Source: Owenia fusiformis
Lineage: Eukaryota > Annelida > Polychaeta > Sabellida > Oweniidae
DNA length: 60,000 nt
NCBI GenBank assembly: GCA_903813345.2
Contig: CAIIXF020000006.1
Span: 16,064,348 to 16,124,347, forward strand
Reading direction: 5' to 3'
Shown here piece after piece: positions 22,996 to 36,507 of this stretch. The translations under genes and the position numbers were made by a program. How positions within the stretch are numbered: the stretch's first letter is position 1; the number at the start of each line of letters is the position of its first letter. The notes under the pieces are model-generated. The model was not told where the DNA came from, did no database searches, and worked only from the letters and a program-made list of their open reading frames with translations.

Positions 22996-25900
22996 ATGAA
23001 CATGGGCACACTTTTTAGGGGTTCTATCGGACTTATACTCTGTGTTTCTCTTTCTGTTGCACAAGAAGAGTTTCAGAAAAGAAACATTTTTCCACCAAAT
23101 CAATTTCAATATGAAATTTCTGAAGATGCAAAGACATTAGTTTCTCAGCAAATATCCAACGATGATTTAGAGAACTTACGAGCTGGTCTTGGACGATACA
23201 CAAATGTGTCAAAGACGTGTCTTGATCATACCATGATGATTTTGGATGGTGTCAGGGCTGGAGAGTTTTGGGCCTTAGAAAGTAAGTAGAACTGTAGTTA
23301 TCCAAGAATATACTGTAGTCCAGAGAACATCTCAATCTTTTGCCTGTACGATTACAACATGGGAGAAAAATCCACGCCTCCTACAATAAAATACCTTAAG
23401 TATAGAAAGCGTGGATCATTCTCCCATATTGAAATCATGCAAGCAAATGATGGTGGCCTTCCCAAGACTATAGTCCTGTTACGGGATAAGTATATAGTGT
23501 ATAGCCAACATATATACATTGAGATTCATCATTGTATTCTGTTACACAAGAATTGTAAAAAGAATGTAAACATAAGTGATAAAAGTAGATACAGAGTGTT
23601 TATTCGTTGACTTCTTATCGCTGAACTGCAAATGAACAGAAGCCTGGTGTAATCATGCTAAAGTCATATCCTTATATCTGAATGGTCGAGAAACAATCAT
23701 TTATTGATCATGTCACATGCTAAGACAGGATTTGAGATACATGTATGATATTTGGATTAAAGGCTCAACAATTACTGCAGGGGGGCATTCAACGATCATC
23801 GACCAATGTCAAAATATATTTAAGTTTGGATATTTCATCATGACTAACATATATTTTTATTATCTACATGTACAAAGAAACCCCCTGGATGAACATTATT
23901 TCAGCTGATATTCCTCTTGAAATGTGGTTGATCTTAAAAACTATAAGTGGGACTCCCTTTATAGAAGATTTGAACTGAATTTACTATTCTTAATGCTGAA
24001 ATTGATAGTTTATCCATACATTTGAAGAAAAAGGGTATGTCAAAGAAGATGTTAAGCCAAATATTGACCCGATAGATCAGAAAAAATAAAAATTTTCGCA
24101 TATTCTCTCTACAGTCCTTGTTACCCCTTTAAATACCAAAACTCAAATAAAGTGTGATTACCATGCATCATGACCAAATGAACAGGCCTGATGGTATAAG
24201 AAATAATATTAGAGTACAAGAGAGACATATAAAACACCTGTCTGAATTCAGTCCAAATTCTTCAACAGTTAGACCAGAATTTTTACCAAATTCTGGGTCC
24301 CCAAAATCTTATTTTCGACCCCTTATTGATACACTATGGCTCTTTATTCAAGAATATATATTCGTATTATACAGTTGACTTTAACAACCTAAATTCTGAC
24401 ACCTGTACCACTTTGAGTGATCATTTATTATTATAAAGATAACATGAGATGTGCATGCTAACATTACATGTAATAAATTGATATCATATGGTGAATATCA
24501 AGGTACATGTACAACCATTTAAACATCCTCCTTCGGTTACCATCTCCAACTCCTTTATAAATTACAACCCAGATTTTATTATAGAATGTATATGTTAGAT
24601 ATATTTTATAACTTAGATTATCATAAATCTGTAAATTCATGTTTATTCTTCCTAGCTTAGTGGCTTTTTATTAAAGGTCCATAAATCTTTTACACCTCAA
24701 AGAATTGAAAGACTTCCATTTGCTAGATATGGACAATATACATACATGTATATGAATAAACATTTTAAAGTTGTGCCTCTGTTAAAAGAACAATGTACAA
24801 ATGCCTTTACTTCTATGGTCCTGTCTTTATCTTGGATATTAAACGTACTTTTTATCTTTATTTATATCTATGAAGTCAATTTAGCGGTATGTTGACATTA
24901 TTATTGTCAAAATCATAAATCAAACTGTGACACAAAAGTATGTTCATGTACTGGTGTTTTATACAACAAACATTATAAATGTGTGTTTAATATAAAGGGA
25001 CATGAATGTACCAAATACCAAACACCCAGATGGCAACTCTTGTCTTTATTGCAGATGCCCTTTTGATAACCTCAACGTGTTTGTGCAGCATACCTCAAAG
25101 CTTCCCCGTTGCTTAAAATTAATGGTATCTAACTTACAAAGAATGAGGGTAAGGGAGGGGGGTTGACATTGGGTCCATAGATTCATGTATTGTTTTAGTA
25201 CAAAGTACATACAGTGTTATGTGATTGTCTGCTTTCAGTGTTGGATGCTGTTGGGAAGCCTCCCAGTGCTATATTACGGGGCAACTTCAAATGGCTTGGT
25301 TCATTCAGTCAGTGCACTAATATAACAGCTTGGGTATGTATGATCCTACAGATCCATTTCATACATATTTTGAAGAATTTGATATTATGCACCATTTCCT
25401 TTTAACATGATTTATTTAATGAGTATCTTTACATATCACAGCAGGATTTGGAAAGTTTATCTATCCACCTATTCCATTTATTGCCCCTTTATTCATCAGT
25501 TTTTAGCCAGTCAGAAAATATTAGATCTTAGGGATACATAGTATATACACATTTAAGCCTAACAAATAAATAGCCTCTGTGTTTTCATAGGTGAATGTAA
25601 GTGGTAAAGTAGAGAGTCCCTTCTCAGGAAAACATTGTATGGCAACTATAGTAAAAGCCTATGGTACTCCAAATAAACAGCTAGGATCAGGGCCGGTAAG
25701 ACAATGTGCTCTGCTGAGAGTCTAAAATCACATTTTGTTCAATTTGGATCAGGGTTGGTGAGAGAGTGTATTAGTGTCTAAATTTGATATTTTGTTAATT
25801 CTTATATTTGCATTTATAAAGAATAAAACTGATTCAATACTTGTTATTTTCATTAAAATCTTTTCACTTACAAATTCTCTGCATAAACTTCTATAGATAT

Positions 25901-28900
25901 TACTACAAGCAAAGCATTTCGACAGAACAGGGAGTAAAGAGCAATCCACTAGTGATCTGCCATCTACGTATGATCATCTGTTTCAAGTCTTCAAGCTAGA
26001 ACCACTATGTCTGTATGAGTATCATCTATTATTAGATATCATTTATATCATGTTCAGTAGATTAAGTTCTTAGGAGTGGAGTAGCTTTTGCTTCTAAAAT
26101 TTGAAAGAAAAATCCAATGTTATATTATTTCTTTAGTTGCCTGCAGCCTATGGGAAGATAGCACTTTCCATTGCTGTATGTGTGCCCAGTAGCTGCGATG
26201 TTTATGATGTTGCAGGTCTTGTCAACTCAGGTATGCTAACGTGACTGGAATTTCCATCTGCTCATTGCATATTAATTTCACAGCATTGCTTTCTAAAACC
26301 ATTATGAAATCTTGAACTTTATTACATTTTCAAACTATTTGGAGGATTGACCTCATCCTTTGCATGTACAAATTCAACATTTTTCCAGATATGATCATTC
26401 AATTTCAGGTCTATTTGCTCTCCCTGAGAACTACATAGTGTATCCTCTGCCGACATGCACCAATACTAACATTCCCTTAGATTGGAGGGCTATCCTTGCT
26501 ATGTAAGTTTTTTTGACATTACAATCACTATTGTGACATCACAATCATTATTCCTTCAAGGCCCACTATACTTCATTTAAAAGAAAATAATAATCAATGA
26601 AACATGTTACTCACACACTTGCTCAAATACGAATCAAAGTTTGATTTGATTTTATATTGAACCAAGACAAAAATTACTCGAAAATATTTTTTGATTAATC
26701 ATTGTAAGGTTTGATGTGGTCTGTTTGAACTGTCGTTGGTGTCAAATTAAGATAAGGTTCCTATCAATACATTGGACATTATACAAATTTCAAATGTATG
26801 TCTTTATTTTGCCCAAAAACATTAAAAATAAGCAAAGTGGGCCTTTAAGTTCATGGAAACAATTGGAAACACATGCATTATCTCCAGGTTGATTTTTGGT
26901 AAACAATAATACATGTATTACAAAATACAATACAATACAATACAATTAGCCATATTTCATTTGAAAGAGTGGAGTTGTCTTCAGTAAAAGCTATTTGTAT
27001 TGCATTGCTTATGAAGTAGAATGTTTGATGGGATCACCAATGAGACTGGCCAAAAACATTCACATTGAGCCATATTAGACTTGAAATAATAAAATATTCA
27101 CTTCAAGGACTTAAACAATAGCCCACAATCCCACATCTACATTTCCCGAAAGTGATGTACTGGAATAAATGATGGAATAAATGATAATTTACTAAAGGAA
27201 TAATCATATCAACAGCATTTTTAACATTTTTAATTACAGAGTCATCTTTAGCATATTTGGCTGCCTTGTAGTATTAGCAACATTGCTTGATGCATTAATT
27301 TACATGGTAGAACTGAATGAGCCTAAAGAACATGCAACACTGAAAGATGTTATAGAAGATGTTATTGCAAAGGAACCTGCAAATGGAGTGGTAAATGTGG
27401 TTACCAATCATCACAATGCCACTGAATACACACCATTAATTGCAAATAATACACAAGTTGCACCAAAGCCCACACAACATGGTAAATCAAATTTTATGAT
27501 TTTGTTGAGTAACATAACATTGATTAAGAACAAGAATATTGTTACTTGAAAATTTTGCCCACAAATTAATTTACTCACACTTAAAATGTTTTATTTTTAC
27601 CATGCTATTTCAGAGGGCTATTTTGTAGTATTGTGCTGGGGGGGGGGGGGCACATAAATCTGATTTATTAGTTTAAGCATGGCCTCTTAAAGGCAGAATC
27701 TGATCTATAGGGGGTGACAAAATTACTAGCAACATGTACAACTGACCTCCCAATCTGTTTCCTACAATCTCAAATACAATATCTCCCAAAAGATTCACAA
27801 TATGTTATAAATGGTGAAGTTATTGATGATTCAAAGTGCAAAAATGGCTGGAAAATGTTTAAATTCTCCCAAATAATAAGAATGGTAACCATTCGTATGC
27901 ACTTTTGTGATTTTTAGAAAATAGACATGACAAGGAATGACATGAACCAAAAATATTCTAAAATGGAGACAATTTTATGTTTAGCCTGCTTGCTCTATCT
28001 GATTCTCTCTTAAAGTATGAACACATTATGTAGTATAATCAACACATCGATCAGCGTCTTAGGTGTGTTAATTAATGACCTTTTGCATACTTTTCAATGT
28101 TCTGCAAAACACACCCTCGTGCATTATGTTTGTGGTGAGTACATGCATTCATGCTTGATCATGCTTGCTTTTAGGAATAGCTCTGAGAATGCTGTTGTGT
28201 TTCTCTGCCTACACTAATGGAGACAAGATCCTTAAAGTTGGCCCTCCATCAGAAAGTAGTTTAGACTGTGTGCATGGAATACGATTCTTCAGTATGACTT
28301 GGGTCATGTTGTGCCATACATACTTTTTTGGACTTGTTGTGACAGGTAAATTAAAAAAGAAAATCTTTACAAATTCTATACCAACTATTTAAAGCTTTTT
28401 TGAATTTTTTTAAGAATTAGTATACAACATGGTTAACAGTTTTCACTCATTAATCATACTTAGTAAGCTGCCATTAGCATGGTTATGCTGTGTTTTGATT
28501 GGCTAGAGAGTGATAATGCATGCAATGCTATGTGTGGATATTTATTCATTTAATTCTACTTTTTACAGCTAATCCTGCATTATTAGGAGATTATCTAAAA
28601 CGCTACAGCTTCCAAGCAATCATCAATGGATACTTTTCAGTTGATGCTTTCTTTTTCTTAAGGTAATGAACTACATTGTATTTTGTAAATGAAAATGACC
28701 ACTCAGGGCTGAATCATGAAGTTGCATTTTAGAATATGTACTGTACATGTAAATTAAAATAAATATTATTCAAACAGAAAAATAAGATACATATACTTGT
28801 ACATGTACATGTATCTATCATGTATAGTACAGTATATAACATTGATATAAAAGTAACTATAAATTTGTGACTGCCCACTGTATTTTTGCAGATATAAAAG

Positions 28901-31900
28901 TCTGCACCTAAAAGATTATATAAATATGTGCCACAAAAATTATTAAAAATAAATTCAGTTATCGTTCTTATTGCAGTGGTTTATTAGTATCCTACCTTGT
29001 GCTCAGGGAACTTAAGGCCAAAAATGGGAAATTGAATTGGATTATGTATTACTTCCACAGATTTTGGAGGTAAGTAGTAAACGTGTGTACCCCAAATTGT
29101 TCTTTGGGTGATCTAGTTTCAGTAGTGGTGACATTGTATTACCCCCTGTTTTGACTGCTTTGGCTGCAGGCAGCGTCCATTACAATGATGCTTATTCATT
29201 TTAGTAATTTCATGATAATTTGCAATAACCTACCATGCTACCTACATTTTATCTTATTGGATATATAAATAGATAAACAATTGCAAAATGTCATCCCTAT
29301 ACCATGTGTATGTATCTAGAAGTATGAATATGTAAGAACAAGTGGTAAAGGGAAAAGCAAAAATATATTCAAAAGACAGTTAAAAAAGGAAAGTGTCATT
29401 CAAGCCCGCATTCAAGAACCATTATGATCTTATTGAGATTTGTACAACTAAGAATGTGGAATACCTCCCAAGTGGAACACTTTTTAGAGGAACCAAAGGT
29501 GTTCCACTTAGACAGGTTCTACTGTACTTTATTCATTTCATTGTAATGATTTTTCTCTTCAGGTTGACCCCACCGTATATGCTGATTCTCATGTTCAGTG
29601 CTTGTTTGACGCGCTATGTGAGTACAGGCCCACTGTGGCCTGAGCAGGGCTTTGAACGTAACTACTGCAATGACACCTGGTGGACAAACTTGCTGTATAT
29701 AAACAATTTTGTCAAAGATGACAAAATGGTAAGAAATTGATCCAATCTGAAAAGGCATGATAGGAATACACAATAAAAGTGTCGATCAAAAGTGCCCACC
29801 AAATAGCATAGTAAAATGATAAAAATTGTAAAAAGTCAAATTTTTCTTTCACCCTCTTGCACACTCACAACCGATCTGGCAATTCCCCAAATAATTTTTA
29901 ATTAACTCAAACACATCAAATGGGTCCAGAAACATCAAAAGTGCATTTTGGAATTGTAAAATTTCCTCATATAGATGGTGGGGAGAGGAACTCCTTACTA
30001 CTGGCTGGTGCAAAATATTGTAAGCCAAAATTAAAGAAAAAATACATAACCCCACCTGCCCTGTTTATTTAAATGTATTATCTCTAGTGTATGGGCTGGT
30101 CCTGGTATTTGGCAAATGACATGCAGTTCCACTGGATAAGTCCCATTCTCATCATTGCATTTTTCAAGTAAGTAAAAAAAATTGTACAAGTATACATGTA
30201 TCAGATAGTATTCAGAATAAGATGAAGCTCAAGAAGTGGTTAGCACTCATGTTTTCTCTGTTGTCAATACATAAATAGCCCATTGAGTACTACAGTTCAC
30301 TTCTCTATTTAACAGCAATGTCTGTAGTAATTATAGCATAACATTATCAAAATTATAACATTTTGATAATTATAACATTTATAGTGCTATACAGTTTGCA
30401 TGTATTTTATTTTACAGGTCTGGAATTGCTGGATATATAGTGACTGGGGTCATGTTACTTGGGCATCTGATTGCAACTGGATTGCTGTCGGCTGAATATG
30501 GAGATAACTGGTCAACAATGACTAACCCTGCCAAAGTAGCTGGACACCCGTGAGTCACAGAATTGTTGATACTCAATAGTTGAAGTGCTAGAAAGAAATC
30601 AAACTCCATTCTAATACTCATTCCATCCTTTTCTGACAAAAGACAAAATTGAAATTGCCCACCTTATATGTTCTTTTTTTTCAGTAGAATATTGAGGCTC
30701 AAAATGTCTTACTTGGTTGCACCTTCCACATGATTAAGAATCAATTTCCATTCTGTATTTTTACTAAAACTAAAATTTTCATTTGAAACTCATCTTTAAT
30801 TATAATGACTGATGCCAGACAGTTATCCCTAGAAATTACATCTACTTATTTCAATTTTGAATTACTATTTTTGTTGATTTTCAAATGTTGATAAATCAGA
30901 TTATTACCTTGTAGACAAGCTGGGTTCCAAAATATCTACATCAAGCCATATACACGTATAGGACCATATCTAGTTGGTTTTGTAGTGGGATACATTCTTT
31001 ACAGGACCAATAAAAAAGTCAAATTGCACTGGGTAAGTCTTTGTCATTATTTATAGCATCCTTGGGGACTATATTGAAATTGTTTATTTTTCATTAAAAT
31101 TGTGTATTATGGTCAGTAATGGATTTTGATATATTGGTTTCTGAATGATGGGTAGGGGTGTGTTAGAGAATTTTTTCAGTCAGATTATTGTGTCTGGAAC
31201 GCTGAGGTTGGACTTGCTTTTGACTGGCTCTACTCTTAAATGTTCCATCTCTTAACATGAACCTCTGGAACCACCCACTTGTCTGTTTTGCCTCCATTTC
31301 TGCCCACCCATCTGCCCATCCACCCGCTCTTCATTACAGTATATACAGTATATGCTGATTTTATGTTGAAAATTTTTCAGCTTCATCTACCGAGGTTTTA
31401 CAGTTTTTACTCTTTCTAAATTTCGTAAAAAGTTGGATTTTGAGTTCCAGTTCAGAATTTGCAACATTAGTGTTTGTACATTCCAGGCTGTTGCTTTACT
31501 AGGATGGGTGATAGCTGCTACCCTATCACTGTTAACTCAATATGGACTCTGGGGTATATTCAATGGACACCCCCTCTCTGATAATGTAATGACCCTCTAT
31601 GATGCTACCTGCCGTACTGTTTGGTGTATAGGACTTGGCTGGGTGGTCTTTGCCTGTTGTACAGGCTATGGAGGTAAGGAAGAAATAAAACTATTAATTG
31701 GTGAAATGCAGTAAAATTAAGAAATGCTTTCTTCCTCTCATGTGTTATGTTCCACAGATATTTTGATATATGTTTTGTATCTATCCAAGGCTCGATTAAA
31801 GGAACATTGTGTTTCAATTTGATACCATTATTATGTATATTGGGCCATGTTAATAATTCCCAAAAAATTATCATGGTTGTGAATGTCTCTATTTCTCTTT

Positions 31901-32160
31901 ATTCAGGGTTTGTGAACACGATCCTCTCCTGGCCTGGGTTGATTCCCTTGAGTCGTCTGACGTACTGCTGTTACCTCGTCCACCCCATAGTGATGTTAAT
32001 TATCTTTTACAGTAGGGACACAATGCTTATTATGTCAGACATTGGCCTTGTTCAGTCTTTCTTTGGTATCTTCATGAGCACATATGGCGTGGCGTTCATT
32101 GCATCAATGTGCCTTGAAGCACCATTTATGCGACTCGAGAAAATTATATTTAAACGATAG
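22996..32160 (+). CDS. Nose-resistant-to-fluoxetine protein 6-like acyltransferase, gene 1
   Basis: Polytopic membrane protein of the NRF-6 group (N-terminal NRF domain plus acyltransferase 3 domain). C. elegans NRF-6 acts in drug and lipid uptake; substrate here unknown. Fifteen coding exons in phase (2211 nt, 736 residues): 22996-23281, 25239-25333, 25591-25695, 26137-26230, 26409-26502, 27240-27481, 28175-28345, 28569-28662, 28977-29069, 29563-29728, 30088-30167, 30418-30549, 30915-31032, 31487-31673 and 31907-32160. Signal peptide at residues 1-22. NRF domain about 60-215 with conserved cysteines (KTCLDH, GKHC, CVPSSC, TCTNT). First membrane helix about 226-248. Acyltransferase 3 domain about 325-730: CVHGIRFFSMTW with a following LCHT, YFSVDAFFFLSG, YFHRFWRLTPPY, WWTNLLYINNF, CMGWSWYLANDMQ, YIKPYTRIGPYLVG and IPLSRLTYCCYLVHP. 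An ATG at 23002 is an alternative start. Confidence 0.93.
23356..23430. repeat. Hairpin-forming inverted repeat in intron 1
   Basis: Arms CATGGGAGAA..ATCCACGC and GCGTGGATCATTCTCCCATA pair with few mismatches around a loop of about 30 nt. No second copy was noticed in the window. The rest of intron 1 (23431-25190) holds nothing I can name. Confidence 0.65.
26559..26844 (+). mobile_element. Second TTAA-type MITE family (AGGCCCACTATA ends)
   Basis: Left end AGGCCCACTATACTTCATTT follows a degenerate TTCA; the right end GTGGGCCT is followed by TTAA. A related left end, TTAA then AGGCCCACTATACTTAATT, occurs at 49340-49359 with about 110 bp of shared sequence (CACACTTGCTCAAATA, TATTGAACCAAGA) and no matching right end. 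Non-coding. In intron 5 of NRF-6-like gene 1. Confidence 0.65.
27691..28009 (-). mobile_element. TTAA-flanked MITE, copy 3 (inverted)
   Basis: Inverted relative of 2306-2678, flanked by TTAA (27687-27690 and 28010-28013). Left end AGGCAGAATCTGATC, right end GATTCTCTC. Internally shortened to 319 bp. It lies in intron 6 of NRF-6-like gene 1, about 165 bp before the next exon. A run of ten G precedes it near 27640. Confidence 0.75.
29455..29527. repeat. Dispersed GTGGAACACCTCT repeat, copy 2
   Basis: Carries AAGTGGAACACTTTTTAGAG and ACCAAAGGTGTTCCACTTAG, then TTCTACTGTAC. Related to 17636-17762. It ends about 35 bp before exon 10 of NRF-6-like gene 1. Confidence 0.6.
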
Positions 32161-35100
32161 ATGTGTTGACTATATATGAGAAATACATATCTCTATGAAA
32201 AGGATGTTTTCAAATTCCTCTTGGCAATCCCTAGATTCGCAAGCACATATGTTATAATTAAGGATAAAGACCAAGTCATGAATGAAGGATCTGGAGTTCC
32301 ACTGGGTTTGCGGAGAGAAGAAAAGAGTCCTGATTGCTCAAAATCATGAATAAAATATTTTTGCTACCTGATTCAATATAAGGCTGACAGTAACAATGGC
32401 CAATCAGTTATTTTGAAAGGATTTAAGCACAACCACCCTTTATCCATATATAGAATAAAAGAACATCTTTTGATGTACTCTTGTGATTTTTGTACACTTT
32501 TAAATCATACAATATCAATATCATGTGTACATTTGATATTATGAAATATTTTTATGAATGCTTTATTTTGTTATCTAGTACATACTGCTGAACAGTAGCC
32601 TATTAGATTTTCCAGAAAATATTATATTTTGGACTAACCGGATAATATTCCTGGGTGGTCCACTGTATACAAACTTTGGTGGGGATCCTTGGCTGAACTC
32701 TCAGATACCACTAGGTTTCCAGAACAATCTGTCCAATTTAAATATATGTTCCCATACAAATCAATTTGTGTAATATCCAAAGTATTTGGCAGATTCATGT
32801 AAATATAAACACCCAAAAGCCATACCAAACATAAGACCAATGCCATACCAAGTGTCTAAATATAGGACTTATGCCATATCGAATGTCCAATTATATTTTT
32901 GTGAAAACGGTCCATGTGCAGTATGGCAAGTGATTTTAGAAGGTCATATCTTTCACCATGGGTACTTTCTGGTCATCAATACAGTGGTTTTTATTAAAAC
33001 AATTTGTTTACTTTCAAGTGAAGTCCCCATGGTAGTAAAATATCATTCTAACTCTATGAAAAATTATGGATTAGGACCCCACCTTGTCACTTTTTTAAAA
33101 ATGTTAGGCTCATTTTCTAAAAAGAGGATCTTGTTTTTCTCAATTTGAACATATCGAAAGTTTCTTCTACTCTATAATAACAATTTCTGAAAAGGGGATG
33201 TGTATTGAAATGCGTTAAAGTTAAAAACCACATATCCCATGTTATTTTCCCATAGGGAAAACTCGTGCTTTCCATTGTTTTCAGCATAGTTTTGGTCATC
33301 GAAAATGGATATCTTCAAAGCTAGACTTTCAATACCATTCTACTTTTGAAGACGTTTTAGACCCCTTCTTGAATAATCTTTTCATGCAATAAAAATCAGA
33401 AAAAGAAGATCCTCTTTTGAGTAAATAGGTTCGACAATTTGAAAAAAACTGTTGACATGGGGTCCCTATTAATAATATTTCGAATTGTTCGATTGATATT
33501 TTTATCATTATGGATACTTCACCTGAAAGAAAACAAATTGTTTTAATAAAAAACACTGTATTTATGCCAAGAAAGTGCTCATGGTTAAAGATATGACTAT
33601 CTAAAATCACTTGCCATACTGCATATGGACCTTTGGGTTCAATAGCATACCAAATGTTAAAGAAGATACCCCATGTGTGCCGAGGATCCCTGTCAAAATT
33701 TCTATACAGTGAATCCCCCGAGATAATATTGTACCATGTTCTTGCTGAATAATATTATTTCATGTTTCATATCAGATATTACATAATGTTGTTTTTCAGT
33801 GAATATCATTGTATTGTTATTATATTGTTAGCTATTATTGTTTGTATGTTGTGAGGTATAGTGAACATTTGGTCATGTTTGAGTTGACTACATAAAAGCT
33901 TTTACTTTATGTTTTCTTGGGTATCAGCAATCAATCTTGCAAAATATCAAAAATTAGACAGATTTTAGCTCAGGCGAAAATTATGACTACATTACAATGT
34001 ACACAATGTGACATATTTTACTTTATTTAGGACCATGTTCAGGCCTGTAGCCAGGGGGTACTCTCCAGCTAATTTTCTTTTGAAACTATTCTGTTTTTCA
34101 CCATTTTGAGTACTTATCAAGTGATTTTGGGCCAAAATTGTCAAATTTGAACCTACCCTGGAATTTTAAAAAAATGAACATCCCCTTGGCAAAACCTGGC
34201 TACTGGCTTGATGTTATATGTAAATATTTATGTATTTATATGAATGTCATTGTGGTATCAACAGCTCAGGACTTCTCTTTCACTAAAGAATTGTCCTCTC
34301 TACATATCTAAAAGAGGGAATGATAGATGGTTGTGATGTGTGGAAATATTGACTTTGTGAGTCATATACATTTTACATTTTGAATGGAATTATACAATGC
34401 AATGGTCTAACATTTTTTTGATGCTCATTACCATAAACTGCATGCTTTTTAAATGTATTAGAATAAGCAATTTATTTATTTGTGTTTATTTGATGTAATG
34501 AATAGAAATACTAACACTGTGGGCCCAAAAATTGGAAAATTTTTCCATCAATTGTAACTTTTTGTTAGTCATGTATTATCTTCAATACTTTAGGAAATTT
34601 AAAAACAATTCATGATCAAGAGCTTGTGTAAATATGAATATACAAGCTCAACATTTAATTACTCAATGCAAGGGTTTCTTAAACATTTCCTCCTCACACC
34701 TGAACTATCGGCTGTATTTGACAGTCATACATGGCTTAGATGTTCGGTTTTGAGACATATTGTGCCAGTTTTGAAAAAAGGTGAGGTCAGTTAAGCTTTA
34801 TTATCAAAGGGAGACATATTTAACTTCTAAAGATAACTGCATATGTTTTAGTTGATGGAAATTGCTCCGAGTCCATTTGAAGGGCACAAATTGTATGGTA
34901 TGAGATACTGTATTTTCAGCAGTAATGTCTCAAGTACAGAAAATTTGGAAATTTTTCATGACACACACAGTAGACAGATCATGACTGTGACAAGCCAAAA
35001 ATAATTATACATACATATTTTTATCTTTGACATTTTCACAAATATTCATTTTATCATTATCTGAACTTGTGTGGATTGAACTGCAATAATAAAGAAAATT

Positions 35101-35745
35101 GAGTAAAAATGTTCCAATTTTTATTGACCCACCCTGTGCATGTTGAAAGTGAAAACTGCTGATCATTCCATTGGTTTAATTACCTACCTCATACTCTCTG
35201 ACTACCTGAATTTAATTAAATTTTACATGACAAATACAGAGTTTTCAAAAGCTACGTGAAATGTATTTCCCTCGCCCTATAGGCTGCGGGCGAGACACAC
35301 TGCATAATTCATGTAAAGATGAACAGGTATTGTTGGAACATAGAATGATGCATTGAGAACAATAGTTTTGTTATTGACATCATGGACTTACAGCTATCAC
35401 ATGTTAAAAATGATCAGTATTTAAGTGCAACTATGTTGAATTATTTATTAAAGCTGTGGCTAAATTCATTTAATTAATTGACAATCATTAAAAAAGAAAC
35501 TATGAACATGGATTTTAGTTTTTCACCCTTTCACATTATAAAGTCCATAAAGTCTCTATTCTTTACACAGATTTTGTACTGTAATGGTAAAGAGACTTTG
35601 TGGGTACCCTGTAATTTTACAACATTACTGTAAGATACTTAAATCTTTGTAGAATTTTACTATATTCTGCCAATATATTATTTGCATTATTTTATGATAT
35701 GTTGTTCATGTATAAATATGTTGAGGAATAAATCATATGAATATA
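32161..35745 (+). other. 3' UTR and downstream region of NRF-6-like gene 1
   Basis: No coding exon. Possible polyadenylation signals are AATAAA near 32348, 32453, 35086 and 35726; which one is used cannot be told. It contains the foldback element at about 32645-33725. A small GC hairpin, CTCGCCC..GGGCGAG, lies at about 35272-35295. The remainder is AT-rich. Confidence 0.45.
32645..33725. mobile_element. 1.1-kb foldback element
   Basis: Outer arms TCCACTGTATACAAA..TTTGGTGGGGATCCTTGG and, inverted, CCGAGGATCCCTGTCAAAAT..CTATACAGTGAA pair. Pairing continues inward through GTATGGCAAGTGATTTTAGA and TCTAAAATCACTTGCCATAC to near the centre at about 33180. Arms are several hundred bases each. No ORF with transposase features and no convincing target duplication. 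Confidence 0.65.
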
Positions 35746-36374
35746 TATTTGACAAGATAACCTAGTTCAATTCATTTCGACTGTTTATATCATAATGATA
35801 AATTCAAGCCTACAACAGTATCTTTTTCTTTCAATCATACTATAATGGAAGATATACCATAATAAGAATACCATAATGGTAGATAGATTATTCAATTTCA
35901 TAATTTGGTTATCACAATTTCCCAGAACTTTTTTGTGATGGAAATACTAATCCATTACTTCGAGCTGAGACTATTACATAAAATTTTTATGAGTGGGCGT
36001 CAGCTTCAAGGCATGAGTTCAACATGGTTCAAACATCTTTTTTTAGAAATAAGAGTTTTCATTTTTGAGCGATTTTGATTTAACTCATATCAGTTCATTT
36101 CTGCATTTTGTCCAGTTTTACAACTACTTCCAATTAAAAGAGGAAAAAAAGAAAGTGTTTATGTCAGCCTAATGGATCCAGTCACAGTGTGAACGTAGTC
36201 TTTTTATGAAGATGTTGAAATCCCAGAAACAAGTAAGAGAGAATGTGAATACCGTGTGTTTATGAACATAACAGACTTATGTAACCTTTTTTAATCTATC
36301 AAATCAATCAATCAATGATTGATAATCGCATGGCGTAAGTTGATTGACGTTTCACTTAATTTAATAAATTGTTA
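35746..36374. other. Intergenic between the two NRF-6-like genes
   Basis: AT-rich, no ORF. An ATCA repeat with an inverted ATTGAT tail sits near 36300-36322. Promoter-like similarity to gene 1 begins right after this stretch. Confidence 0.4.
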
Positions 36375-36507
36375 ACGTTCGGTGTTTTGATGTATAATGA
36401 AACGGAAGTGGGGGTAATGTTTGAAATCATACGGGGAAGTCATGTAATACATCTTTAGCTCTATATCAATAAACGTGAGTATAACTTAACCTCCACACAG
36501 CGAAAAC

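Noticed and set aside
25896-26012. Possible extra exon in NRF-6-like gene 1 (AAGCATTTCGAC.. open frame after a TATAG acceptor)
   Set aside because: No donor in the right phase, no counterpart in gene 2, and splicing 25695 directly to 26137 already keeps the frame.
35272-35295. CTCGCCC/GGGCGAG hairpin
   Set aside because: Only 7-bp arms, no T-run or repeated context; not evidence for a terminator or structured RNA.
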